This document shows, piece by piece, positions 50,928-58,927 of a stretch of 64,000 bases of DNA. A model generated the notes under the pieces. That model did not search any database. It saw only the letters and a program-made list of their open reading frames with translations, and was not told where the DNA came from. Source of the stretch: Gaiella sp. GTDB taxonomy: Bacteria; Actinomycetota; Thermoleophilia; Gaiellales; Gaiellaceae. The stretch lies in assembly GCA_027493885.1 (NCBI GenBank), contig JAOSJZ010000001.1, forward strand, positions 372,001-436,000. The letters run 5' to 3'. How positions within the stretch are numbered: the first letter of the stretch is position 1; every line of letters starts with the position of its first letter. A program made the translations under genes and the position numbers.

Positions 50928-51159
50928 GTGTCAGACACCGATCTCTGTCAACACGGAAGCGTGTCGGATGTGAGCCAACCCAGGCACCGGGAAATGTCCT
51001 GTCCTGCCCAGTGGCCGGGAGGGGTGCGACGTCGGCGTCGTGGCCGCCTCGGGAGGCTCGAATGCGGGGGAAACCGCATGGCACGCGGCCTCAAGGCATG
51101 TGGAGCGATTGGCGCGCATTCGGCACGGTCTACCCTTGACGAGAAACGGTGTCTGACAC
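50928..51159. mobile_element. MITE-like element with imperfect inverted ends (copy 6)
   Basis: The left end GTGTCAGACACCG (50928-50940) and the right end CGGTGTCTGACAC (51147-51159) are exact 13-bp inverted repeats; extending inward to 24 bp about 19 positions match, ending in GTCAA on both arms. Each end is itself a palindrome. Inside are TGAGCCAAC (50971) and two 11-bp-phased units GGCGCGCATTC (51111) and GGCACGGTCTA (51122), shared with the 37.4-kb copy. At 232 bp with no coding capacity it fits a miniature inverted-repeat element or a REP/BIME-type repeat. No target duplication was recognised. Confidence 0.65.
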
Positions 51160-51690
51160 CGGTTGCCCGTCCCGGGGCGTCGCCGAACGGAGAAACGCGG
51201 ACACCTCGCTCCGCGAGCGCAGGCGCGCGACGCGGAAGCGCGCGAGCTCGCGGGGGTATCGCTGCCGCCGCTGCGGCGCCGCGCGGATCGCGTAACCGAA
51301 CAGCGAATCGGGACCCACGAGAGCCCCGCGGAGCGACTCGCGGTTCCCGTTCCAGAGCTCCTCGCGCAGGACCACGCGGCGAAGCGTGCGCCGGGCGAGC
51401 CGGGTGAGCCACACGCGCCGCGGAAGGTCGAGCCACACGACCATGTCCGCCGCTTCGAGCACGAGGTCGCCGAGCTTGCCTCGGTACGAGCCGTCGATCA
51501 CCCAGGTCTCGCCCGTGACGAGCGGCTCGACTATTCGGCGCAGCTCCGCCGGCTCGGTCTCCTGCCAGCCGGCGCGCCAGTGGAGCGCGTCGAGCTCGTG
51601 GAAGGGAACGCCGAGCCGCGCGGCGAGCGCACGCCCCAAGGTCGTCTTCCCGCAGCCGCTCGCGGTAGCGATGATCGCGACCCGTCGCAC
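51130..51690 (-). CDS. P-loop kinase-like protein (adenylate kinase/FlaR-like)
   Basis: A 186-residue P-loop NTPase of the adenylate kinase-like group sometimes annotated as DNA topology modulation protein FlaR. Walker A is ATASGCGKTTLGRALAARLG; then FHELDALHWRAGWQETEP, WVIDGSYRGKLGDLVL, MVVWLDLPRRVWLTRLARRTL and the lid-like region NRESLRGALVGPDSLFGYAIR. The substrate is unknown. The last ten codons (PVSDTVSRQG) and the stop lie within the right end of the MITE-like element, so the native C-terminus has been replaced or extended by it. It is divergent from ppdK with 56 bp between starts. Confidence 0.75.
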   Translation of the reverse strand: MRRVAIIATASGCGKTTLGRALAARLGVPFHELDALHWRAGWQETEPAELRRIVEPLVTGETWVIDGSYRGKLGDLVLEAADMVVWLDLPRRVWLTRLARRTLRRVVLREELWNGNRESLRGALVGPDSLFGYAIRAAPQRRQRYPRELARFRVARLRSRSEVSAFLRSATPRDGQPVSDTVSRQG

Positions 51691-51746
51691 GTCCGTAGTC
51701 TCCCGGTCCGCGACGCAGGCGGGCGTCTGTACGTAGGATCGCGGCC

Positions 51747-54341
51747 ATGCGCCTCGTCTTCGCCTTCGACGAGCAGGCCCCTGGAGGCCGGGAGCTGCTC
51801 GGCGGCAAGGGTGTCGGCCTGGCAGAGATGACCGCGCTCGGTATCCCCGTCCCCGCCGGCTTCACGGTGACGACGGACGCGTGCCGGGAGACGATGCGCT
51901 CCGGGCGAGTGCCGACCGCGCTCTGGCCGGAGGTCGACCAGCATGTCGCGCAACTCCAGGAGCGGGCAGGAAAGCGGTTCGGCGACCCGCGCGACCCGCT
52001 GCTCGTCTCGGTGCGTTCGGGTGCCGCGATCTCGATGCCCGGGATGATGGACACGATCTTGAACCTCGGCCTCAACGACGTCGCGGTCGAGGGGCTCGCC
52101 GCAGCGACAGGGAACCCGCGCTTCGCCTTCGACTCGTACCGCCGCCTGATCCAGATGTACGGGGAGGTCGTCGACGGCGTCGAGGGGCACTTCTTCGAGG
52201 GCGAGCTGCAGGCGCTCAAGGAGCGCCGCGGCGTGCGCCAGGACGTCGACCTCACCGCGGACGACCTGCGCGAGCTGATCGCAACGTTCCAGGGGATCTA
52301 CGAGCGCGACGTCGGCTCGCCGTTTCCCCAGGACGCGCGCGAGCAGCTGCAACGTGCGATTCGCGCCGTGTTCGACTCGTGGGAGTCGCCTCGTGCCCGC
52401 GTCTACCGTCGCACCTACGACATCCCCGACGACCTCGGCACGGCGGTCAACGTCGTCCAGATGGTCTTCGGCAACAAGGGCGACACGTCGGGGACGGGCG
52501 TCTGCTTCACGCGCAACCCGTCGACGGGCGAGCGGCACCTATTCGGCGAGTTCCTCGTCAACGCACAGGGCGAGGACGTCGTCGCCGGCATCCGTACCCC
52601 CGAGCCCATCGACCGGATGGAAGAGATCCTCCCGGAGGCGTACGCGCAGCTCGTCGGCACCCTCGACCGGCTCGAGGAGCACTACCGCGAGATGCAGGAC
52701 ATCGAGTTCACGGTCGAGGACGGAACGCTCTACCTGCTCCAGACGCGGACGGGGAAGCGAACCGCGCAGGCGGCGCTCCGAATCGCGGTCGAGATGACCG
52801 GCGAGGGCTTCATCACGCGCGAGCAGGCGGTCGCCCGCATCGACGCGGGCCAGCTCGACCAGCTGCTGCACCCCATGATCGACCCGGACGCCAGGGTGGA
52901 GGTCGTCGCGACCGGCCTCAACGCATCCCCGGGGGCGGCGTCGGGCGCGATCGTCCTCGACGCCGACCTCGCCGAGGAGCGCGGCCGTGCAGGCGAGGAC
53001 GTCCTGCTCGTCCGCTGGGAGACGACGCCGGACGACATCCACGGCCTCATCCACGCGTGCGGGGTGCTCACCGCACACGGTGGGATGACCTCGCACGCGG
53101 CGGTCGTCGCCCGGGGGATGGGAAAGCCGTGCGTCGCGGGCTGCGAGTCGCTCTCGATCGACATGTCCGCCCGCACGCTCACGATCGGCAACCTCGACCT
53201 CCGCGAGGGCGACCTGCTGACGATCGACGGCGGCACGGGCCGCGTCATCGTCGGCGCGGTGCCGCTCGTCCCGCCGGCGATCGACGAGAACTTCGGGACG
53301 ATCCTCGACTGGGCCGACGATTTCCGGCGGCTCCGCGTGCGCGCGAACGCCGACACGCCGGCGGACGCCGCGAAGGCTCGCGAGTTCGGTGCGGAGGGCA
53401 TCGGGCTCTGCCGCACCGAGCACATGTTCATGGCACCGGATCGGCTGCCCGTGGTGCAAGAGATGATCCTCGCCGAGGACGAGCGCGCCCGCCGCGCCGC
53501 TCTCGACCGCCTCCTACCCGTGCAACAGGGCGACTTCGAGGCGATCTTCGAGGCGATGGCCGGCCATCCCGTCACGATCCGGCTGCTCGACCCGCCGCTC
53601 CACGAGTTCCTGCCCTCGATCGAGGACGCGACGTCCGACGCGATGCGGCGTCGCATCGAGCAGCTTCGAGAGGCAAACCCGATGCTGGGCACTCGCGGCT
53701 GCCGGCTCGGGCTCCAGTGGCCGGAGGTCTACGAGATGCAGGTGCGCGCGATCGTCCGCGCCGCGCACGCGGTCGCAGCCCGGAGCGGCGACGCGCCGCG
53801 CGTCGAGATCATGCACCCGCTCGTGGGCTTCGAGGAGGAGTTCCGGCGGCTTCGCGAGCTGACCGATCGGGTCGCGGCCGAGGAGGCCGAGGTCGAGTAC
53901 CTCTGCGGCACGATGATCGAGCTTCCGCGCGCGTGCCTCCGCGCGGACGAGATCGCCGAGCAGGCCGACTTCTACTCGTTCGGCACGAACGACCTCACGC
54001 AGACGACGCTCGGCTTCTCCCGCGACGATGCCGAGGGCAAGTTCCTCACGTACTACCTCGAGCACGGCATCCTCGAGCGGAACCCGTTCGAGGTCCTCGA
54101 CCGGGAGGGTGTCGGCGACCTGATGCGGATCGCAGTCGAGCGTGGCCGGGGGGTCAAGCCCGAGCTCAAGCTCGGCATCTGCGGCGAGCACGGCGGCGAG
54201 CCGCGCTCGGTCGCCTTCTGCCACGAGCTCGGCCTCGACTACGTCTCGTGCTCGCCGTACCGCGTGCCGCTCGCGCGCCTCGCAGCCGCGCAGGCAGCGC
54301 TGGCGGACGCGGGCGTCACGGCCGTCGCGGTCGGCGGCTGA
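51747..54341 (+). CDS. ppdK: Pyruvate, phosphate dikinase
   Basis: Reversibly makes PEP from pyruvate, ATP and phosphate. The 864-residue enzyme has the N-terminal ATP-grasp domain (LGGKGVGLAEMTALGIPVPAGFT, SVRSGAAISMPGMMDTILNLGL, FGNKGDTSGTGVCFTRNPSTGE), the phosphohistidine domain TAHGGMTSHAAVVARGMGKPCV with the catalytic His and, two residues before it, the regulatory Thr, and the PEP-binding TIM barrel (GLCRTEHMF, TIRLLDPPLHEFLP, GTNDLTQTTLGFSRDD, LGICGEHGG). Its activity should be set by PpsR upstream, acting on that Thr. Whether it serves gluconeogenesis or glycolysis here is not visible. Confidence 0.96.
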   Translation: MRLVFAFDEQAPGGRELLGGKGVGLAEMTALGIPVPAGFTVTTDACRETMRSGRVPTALWPEVDQHVAQLQERAGKRFGDPRDPLLVSVRSGAAISMPGMMDTILNLGLNDVAVEGLAAATGNPRFAFDSYRRLIQMYGEVVDGVEGHFFEGELQALKERRGVRQDVDLTADDLRELIATFQGIYERDVGSPFPQDAREQLQRAIRAVFDSWESPRARVYRRTYDIPDDLGTAVNVVQMVFGNKGDTSGTGVCFTRNPSTGERHLFGEFLVNAQGEDVVAGIRTPEPIDRMEEILPEAYAQLVGTLDRLEEHYREMQDIEFTVEDGTLYLLQTRTGKRTAQAALRIAVEMTGEGFITREQAVARIDAGQLDQLLHPMIDPDARVEVVATGLNASPGAASGAIVLDADLAEERGRAGEDVLLVRWETTPDDIHGLIHACGVLTAHGGMTSHAAVVARGMGKPCVAGCESLSIDMSARTLTIGNLDLREGDLLTIDGGTGRVIVGAVPLVPPAIDENFGTILDWADDFRRLRVRANADTPADAAKAREFGAEGIGLCRTEHMFMAPDRLPVVQEMILAEDERARRAALDRLLPVQQGDFEAIFEAMAGHPVTIRLLDPPLHEFLPSIEDATSDAMRRRIEQLREANPMLGTRGCRLGLQWPEVYEMQVRAIVRAAHAVAARSGDAPRVEIMHPLVGFEEEFRRLRELTDRVAAEEAEVEYLCGTMIELPRACLRADEIAEQADFYSFGTNDLTQTTLGFSRDDAEGKFLTYYLEHGILERNPFEVLDREGVGDLMRIAVERGRGVKPELKLGICGEHGGEPRSVAFCHELGLDYVSCSPYRVPLARLAAAQAALADAGVTAVAVGG

Positions 54342-54347
54342 AGCCGG

Positions 54348-55199
54348 CTACACGTAGCTCTCGACGCGCACGTACGCGACGACGAGACTCGCGACCATGA
54401 TCAGCCCGACGAGCACAGGGCCGAGCGACCGCGACCGCGCGTATTGGAAGTGGACGAGGGCGAAGGTCGCAAGGACGCCGCCGACGAGACCGCCCAGGTG
54501 GCCACCCCAGGAGATGTTCGGGATGGCGAACGACAGCGCGAGGTTGATCGCGATCAGCCCGAGCGCCGGACCGGTGAACGACCCTGTCGCGCGATACTCG
54601 AGCACGAGGAGCGCACCCATCACGCCGAAGATGGCGCCGGACGCGCCGACCGTCACCGCGAACGGGCTGCTGAACAGAAGCGCTCCGGCCGCACCCGCGA
54701 TTCCCGAGACGAAGTAGAGGAGCAGGTACCGCCACGTACCGAGCGCCTGCTCGACGATCGATCCGAGCCAGTAGAGCGCAAGCATGTTGAAGGCCAGATG
54801 GAGCAGGCTCGCATGGAGGAACATGGAGGTGAGGAGCCGGTACCAGTCGCCGTCCGCGTAGATGCTGGCGCCCACGAGAGCGCCGTCGTCGAAGACCCTC
54901 CCACCCGGCGCGCTCACGCCCGCGCCCTGGTACACGGTGATCAGGTACACGAGCACGTTGAGGACGACGAGAGCGATCGTTGCCGGCGCGTCGAGCCCCG
55001 CGACCGTGCGGTGCGCCTGTCGGGCGGGGCGGGCCGCACGCTGCACGGGGCGAGCCGCGCGGACGCCCGCGTGCTCCGGACACTTGATGCCCACGGGGGC
55101 GAACGTCATGCACTCCTCGCAGATCGGTCGCCCGCACTCAGAGCACGAGACGAGCGTCTCGCGACCCGGATGCCGGTAGCAATGGGGCGTGTCGCTCAC
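54348..55199 (-). CDS. Rhomboid-family intramembrane serine protease with N-terminal B-box zinc finger
   Basis: A 283-residue membrane protease. Residues 7-43 form a B-box-like zinc finger (CYRH, CSECGRPICEECMTF, CPEHAG). Six or seven helices follow from about residue 72. Rhomboid signatures are complete: DWYRLLTSMFLHASLLHLAFNM (split as RLLTSMFLHASLLHLAFNM) with the conserved His/Asn, catalytic Ser188 in GASGAIFG, and catalytic His234 in WGGHLGG. The fusion of a B-box-like finger to rhomboid is common in actinobacteria. Convergent to ppdK with 6 bp between stops; substrate unknown. Confidence 0.9.
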   Translation of the reverse strand: MSDTPHCYRHPGRETLVSCSECGRPICEECMTFAPVGIKCPEHAGVRAARPVQRAARPARQAHRTVAGLDAPATIALVVLNVLVYLITVYQGAGVSAPGGRVFDDGALVGASIYADGDWYRLLTSMFLHASLLHLAFNMLALYWLGSIVEQALGTWRYLLLYFVSGIAGAAGALLFSSPFAVTVGASGAIFGVMGALLVLEYRATGSFTGPALGLIAINLALSFAIPNISWGGHLGGLVGGVLATFALVHFQYARSRSLGPVLVGLIMVASLVVAYVRVESYV

Positions 55200-55219
55200 C
55201 TCGCGGCTAGCGTACCGGC

Positions 55220-55924
55220 GTGCGCGTTCACGTCGCGTTCACTCCCGACGAGGCGGCGGCGGCCCCGACGGGGGTCGTCATCGACGTCATCCGCGCGACC
55301 TCGACGATCTGCCAGGCGCTCGACGCGGGCTACGAGCGCGTGTGGTGCGCCGCGGAGGTCGAAGACGCCCGGGCACTCCGAAATGGCGAGTCGCGCGGCC
55401 GTGTCACGCTCGGCGGCGAGCGGTTTGGCGTCCGCATCGAGGGGTTCGACCTCGGCAACTCCCCGCGCGAGTACCTCGAGCCGCAAAGCCCGATCCTGGG
55501 GATGTCGACGACGAACGGAACCCGCGCGATCGTGACCGCCGCCGAGCGCTGTGAGCGCGTCCTCGTCGCCTCGCTCCTCAACCTCGGCGCGGTCACCGAG
55601 GCTGCGCGCGCACACGGCGACGACGTCGCGATCTTCTGCGCCGGTGTGGAGGGCGCCTTCGCCCTCGACGACGCGTACGTCGCGGGCCGCGTCGCGGAGG
55701 GGCTCGCCGCCGAGCGAAGCGACGCGGCCGAGGCCGCCGTTCGCCTCGCCCGCTCGTACGTCACGGCGGAAGAGGCATTTCGCGCATCTCTCTCCGGCCG
55801 CAAGCTGATCGGCGATGCCCCCGAGCTCGGGGCGGACATCCCGTGGTGTGCACGCGAGAGCGTCCTCGGCGTCGTGCCGCGCCTCGCCGGCAGGCACGGC
55901 ACCGCGGTCGAGATCATGCTCTGA
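55220..55924 (+). CDS. comB: 2-phosphosulfolactate phosphatase-like (ComB family)
   Basis: A 234-residue ComB-family protein. Matches are VVIDVIRATSTICQALDAGYERVW, GFDLGNSPREYL, LGMSTTNGTRAIVTAAE, VASLLNLGAVTEAA, FCAGVEGAFALDDAYVAGRVAEGL and the C-terminal IPWCARESVLGVVP. ComB removes phosphate from 2-phosphosulfolactate in coenzyme M synthesis, but actinobacterial homologues occur without that pathway, and no other such gene is in the window, so the physiological substrate is uncertain. Start GTG 55220; divergent from the rhomboid gene. Confidence 0.85.
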   Translation: MRVHVAFTPDEAAAAPTGVVIDVIRATSTICQALDAGYERVWCAAEVEDARALRNGESRGRVTLGGERFGVRIEGFDLGNSPREYLEPQSPILGMSTTNGTRAIVTAAERCERVLVASLLNLGAVTEAARAHGDDVAIFCAGVEGAFALDDAYVAGRVAEGLAAERSDAAEAAVRLARSYVTAEEAFRASLSGRKLIGDAPELGADIPWCARESVLGVVPRLAGRHGTAVEIML

Positions 55925-55945
55925 GCGCGCGCCGGCGGAAGCCCG

Positions 55946-56845
55946 CTAGGTCGCGGCGGTCCCGAGCTCGTCGGACAGCCAGTCGAGCCGCCCGGCCTCT
56001 GCGCCCGCGTCGAGCGCGTGGTCGGCGGGGTACCACTCGACCTTTGTCCCCTTCGGCGCGGCCGCGATGACGGCCTCGAGCGCGGCTCGGGGGACGATCG
56101 AGTCCTCGCGTCCCGCCTGGATCAGCACCGCTCCCTTCGCGTCGTCGATCCGGGTGAGCGGATCGATCGGCGCCAGTACCTCGCGGACGACGCCCTGGAG
56201 CTCTGTGGGCGCACCGTGGGCGTAGGCGTCCACGGGTGCGGCCCCGGCCGAGATCAGCACCGTCGCCCGGGCACGGTCGTCGACGCCGACGACGACCGCC
56301 GCCAGGCGCCCACCCATGCTCCAGCCGACGAGCCCGAGCCGGCCGGCGTCCACGCGCTCGTCGTCGGCGAGGACGTCGAACGCACGCCGGGCGGCGATCA
56401 CGTCGTCCGCGATCGTGCCTCCCTGCCAGCGGACGAGCTCCTCGCCGGCTGCCCCTGACGGCGGTGTCTTGGCGCGCGAGGGGACGGTCAACGTGAGCGC
56501 GATCGCGCCGCGCTTCGCCAGCTTCACTGCGGTGCCGAGCTGCTCCTCGCGGTCTGCGCCGGCCCCGTGGAGGAGCACGACTCCGGGCAGCGTCCCGCTC
56601 GCCGATCGCGGCGAGACGAGGTAGCCCTCGACCCGGTCGCTGCCGCTCGCGTACGAGATGTCCTGCATCACGACGCCGTCGCGCTCCGAGCGCTCGCCGT
56701 GCTCGATCGCGAGCGCGACGTCTGTGTCGTAGGAGAGCGGATCGTCGCTCGCGGGGCCGCTGCCGCCGCAACCTGCGAGGAGGAGGGCTGCGACGAGCGG
56801 GACGAGGAGGGCGCCGCGCACCGGCCGAGGATACGCACGCCGCAT
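55946..56845 (-). CDS. Alpha/beta hydrolase lipoprotein (dienelactone hydrolase-like)
   Basis: A 299-residue lipoprotein: signal peptide with lipobox LLAGC (Cys26). The alpha/beta-hydrolase domain has LPGVVLLHGAGADRE (oxyanion region), the nucleophile elbow GWSMGG, the Asp in AGREDSIVPR and the His near YPADHALD. The fold and motif spacing resemble dienelactone hydrolase-type or acyl-esterase proteins. It probably acts on the outer face of the membrane; substrate unknown. The stop is convergent to comB, and the IS1595 element sits 78 bp upstream of its start. Confidence 0.85.
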   Translation of the reverse strand: MRRAYPRPVRGALLVPLVAALLLAGCGGSGPASDDPLSYDTDVALAIEHGERSERDGVVMQDISYASGSDRVEGYLVSPRSASGTLPGVVLLHGAGADREEQLGTAVKLAKRGAIALTLTVPSRAKTPPSGAAGEELVRWQGGTIADDVIAARRAFDVLADDERVDAGRLGLVGWSMGGRLAAVVVGVDDRARATVLISAGAAPVDAYAHGAPTELQGVVREVLAPIDPLTRIDDAKGAVLIQAGREDSIVPRAALEAVIAAAPKGTKVEWYPADHALDAGAEAGRLDWLSDELGTAAT

Positions 56846-56971
56846 CGTGCCCGACAGGGGACGTCGTCACCTGTGCGGCGGGAGAAGAGTCGCCATCTCG
56901 GCCTGTCCGAAAGTGCGCTTGACGGGAATTATCCCTTGACAGGGGGTAAGGATTGTGGGAGACTTTGGGTC

Positions 56972-57931
56972 ATGGCCCCTGTCGATCGCAACCGCCCGAA
57001 GCGCGGCGCTGGCTCCGAGTCGACCTATTCGCTTATGGAGTTCATGCGCGAATTTCCGGACGATGAGTCGTGTCTTGACTGGCTCTGGCGGTCGTCGTTC
57101 GCTCCCGACGGGCACACGACGTTCTGTCCGAAGTGCGGTCAGGATCGTCGCTTCTCGCGAGTGGCTGATCGACCGGCTTACGACTGCAACCACTGCGGCC
57201 ACCACATTCATCCGACGGCCGGGACGATCTTTCACAAGTCGTCCACGTCGCTCCATTTGTGGTTCTACGCGATGTACGTCATGGCGAGCACTCGATGCGG
57301 GATATCCGCGAAGCAGCTTGAGCGCGAGCTTGGGGTGACGTACAAGACCGCATGGCGCATGTTCAACCTGATCCGCAACGAGTTGATGGCGCAGGACGGC
57401 GAGAAGCCGTTGTCGGGCGAGGTCGAGATGGATGAGACGTTCGTCGGCGGGAAGCCGCGCGAGTCGCTTCGCCGCAAGGCGAGGACGAAGGGCTGGAACA
57501 TGCAGACCGCCTATTGGGATCGCAAGGCGGTCGTGTTCGGTGCCGTCGAGCGGCAGGGTCGCATCCGCGCGTCGGTCGTGCCCAATAGTCGAGCCGTCAC
57601 GATCCTGCCGCTTGCTCGCGAGTACGTGCTGCCTCCGTCGCTGATCTACACGGACGAGTACCACGCCTACAAGCGGCTTGGCAGGGAGGGCTACACCCAT
57701 CGCCGCATCCGCCACATGGCCAAGGTGTACGTCGAGGGCGACACACACACGCAGACCATCGACGGCTTCTTTGGGCTGTTCAAGAATGCCGTGCGTGGCG
57801 TTCACCACGGCGTCTCGCACAAGTGGCTTCAGGGCTACCTGAACGAGTACGTGTGGCGCTACAACCGGCGTGGCGAGGGGAACACGATGTTCCGCGACCT
57901 GCTCGCCGCAGCCGCGCTCAGTCGGCGCTAG
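56972..57931 (+). CDS. IS1595-family transposase
   Basis: A 319-residue transposase. The N-terminal zinc ribbon has Cys52, Cys55, Cys72 and Cys75 (FCPKCG, YDCNHCGHH). Then a helix-turn-helix region (GISAKQLERELGVTYKTAWRM) precedes the DDE-type domain: EVEMDETFVGGKPR, VVFGAVERQGRI, LIYTDEYHAYKRLG, and HTQTIDGFFGLFKNAVRG, where the third acidic position is Asp rather than the more usual Glu or Asn. The C-terminal HHGVSHKWLQGYLNEYVWRYNRR is typical of the family. ATG 56972 is used; the frame is open further upstream but only within the left flank. A promoter TTGACA (56936) - GAGACT (56959) may lie just inside the left end. Confidence 0.93.
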   Translation: MAPVDRNRPKRGAGSESTYSLMEFMREFPDDESCLDWLWRSSFAPDGHTTFCPKCGQDRRFSRVADRPAYDCNHCGHHIHPTAGTIFHKSSTSLHLWFYAMYVMASTRCGISAKQLERELGVTYKTAWRMFNLIRNELMAQDGEKPLSGEVEMDETFVGGKPRESLRRKARTKGWNMQTAYWDRKAVVFGAVERQGRIRASVVPNSRAVTILPLAREYVLPPSLIYTDEYHAYKRLGREGYTHRRIRHMAKVYVEGDTHTQTIDGFFGLFKNAVRGVHHGVSHKWLQGYLNEYVWRYNRRGEGNTMFRDLLAAAALSRR

Positions 57932-58068
57932 CCCTTCGCGGGCTTCGGCTTCGCGATCTTGCGGAAGGCGTCCATGATCTCGCGCCGCTTCGGCAGTGGG
58001 ATCTCCGTGCCCTTGAGCGTCTTCTGCTTCGGCGCGTCGCCGTAGTCCGGCTTGGGCTTCCTGCTCAT
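57928..58068 (-). CDS. 46-residue basic passenger ORF inside the IS
   Basis: Read leftward from ATG 58068 the frame encodes a 46-residue lysine/proline-rich protein beginning MSRKPKPDYGDAPKQK and ending FRKIAKPKPAKG. The stop overlaps the transposase stop tail-to-tail by 2 bp. High Lys content and a clean frame fill nearly all the space between the transposase and the next gene, which supports a real gene. No family recognised; it may be a DNA- or RNA-binding accessory of the element. Confidence 0.6.
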   Translation of the reverse strand: MSRKPKPDYGDAPKQKTLKGTEIPLPKRREIMDAFRKIAKPKPAKG

Positions 58069-58086
58069 ACGTGATGAGGTTAGCGC

Positions 58087-58830
58087 GTGGCATCACTGAA
58101 TGGCGTCAACCTGAAACTCGGTCGGGCTGAGGAACACTTGGACGCCATCGATGCGGAGATCGGCCGCTACATCAAGAGCCACCCCTACATCCCGGTCCGT
58201 GAGTACCACCCGGAGCCGAGTAGGCCGGACGTCGTCGGGCTTCGAATAATCGAGGCGCCACGACCCGAGCTGGCCCTGACCGTGGGTGACTACCTCTACA
58301 ACGTTCGCTCGGCGCTCGATCACCTTGCATGGCAGCTCGTCATCGCAAACAACGGGGAACCGACGAACCGGACCGAATTCCCGATCTTCAAAGACTCCCG
58401 TACCTACGAGAATCGGGTAGGCGAGAAAGTCTCCGGAATGCACCCGATGGCCGCTGCATTCATCGAGGGCCTTCAGCCGTACAACCGTAGGGATGGATCG
58501 CTCGATCATCCCCTCTGGCTGCTTCACGACCTCTGCAACATCGACAAGCACCAAACAACACTTCTCGCCGGAACCTGGGTCAGCGAAGCGATCGAGTTCC
58601 GTCTCAACCTCCCCAGTCACGCAGATGCACAGGTCTTCTTCTTTCCCCTCGATAGACACCTTCCGCCCGACCAGGTGGAGATGTACGCGGAGCGCGCGTT
58701 GCAGGTAACGCTCGCGGAACCGGAGCGGCTTCGCGACCGGCCGATTGTTGGCCTCTTGCAGCAATCGCTGGATTTCGTCCGGAAGACCGTCCTCCCCGGA
58801 TTGACGCCATTCGTCAACGAGCGCCCGTAG
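58087..58830 (+). CDS. Uncharacterised 247-residue passenger protein of the IS
   Basis: Starts at GTG 58087 and ends 32 bp before the right inverted repeat. No catalytic motif or membrane segment stands out. The stretch VGDYLYNVRSALDHLAWQLV with PTNRTEFPIFKD recalls uncharacterised bacterial proteins whose RSALDHLAW helix is conserved, with a HEPN-like helical feel; HDLCNIDKHQ is another charged conserved-looking motif. Codon use is less GC-biased than the host genes, consistent with transfer along with the IS. Possible roles are a toxin- or defence-like HEPN protein or a neutral passenger. Confidence 0.65.
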   Translation: MASLNGVNLKLGRAEEHLDAIDAEIGRYIKSHPYIPVREYHPEPSRPDVVGLRIIEAPRPELALTVGDYLYNVRSALDHLAWQLVIANNGEPTNRTEFPIFKDSRTYENRVGEKVSGMHPMAAAFIEGLQPYNRRDGSLDHPLWLLHDLCNIDKHQTTLLAGTWVSEAIEFRLNLPSHADAQVFFFPLDRHLPPDQVEMYAERALQVTLAEPERLRDRPIVGLLQQSLDFVRKTVLPGLTPFVNERP

Positions 58831-58887
58831 ACGCTCCGGCCTGTCACGCCGCGTCATCGTACCCCCCTTGACGGGATAATTCCCCGC

Positions 58888-58924
58888 TTGACACACGAAC
58901 ACGTGTTCGATAGAACATCTGTTC
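58888..58924 (+). promoter_or_regulatory. SOS-type promoter of imuB with two LexA boxes
   Basis: A -35 TTGACA (58888-58893) and -10 TAGAAC (58911-58916), 17 bp apart. Between and over them lie two boxes of the actinobacterial/Gram-positive LexA form GAAC-N4-GTTC: GAACACGTGTTC (58897-58908, extended palindrome CG...CG) and GAACATCTGTTC (58913-58924). The imuB ATG follows at 58928, so the transcript is probably leaderless or nearly so. The -35 is in the right copy of the IS target duplication, so the native promoter is intact. Confidence 0.8.
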
Positions 58925-58927
58925 CCG

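Larger units (their letters stand above)
56924..58884 (+). mobile_element. IS1595-family insertion sequence with passenger genes, intact, with target duplication
   Basis: A 1961-bp element. The left end begins GGGAATTATCCC (56924-56935) followed by TTGACAGGGGG, and the right end is its inverted counterpart, CCCCCCTTGAC then GGGATAATTCCC (58873-58884); about 19 of 23 bp match. The exact 8-bp direct repeat CGCTTGAC flanks both ends (56916-56923 and 58885-58892), the length expected for IS1595 target duplications. It carries the transposase, a small minus-strand ORF and a 247-residue passenger ORF. Its base composition is visibly less GC-rich than the neighbours. It landed between the lipoprotein gene and the SOS promoter of imuB. 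Confidence 0.88.
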
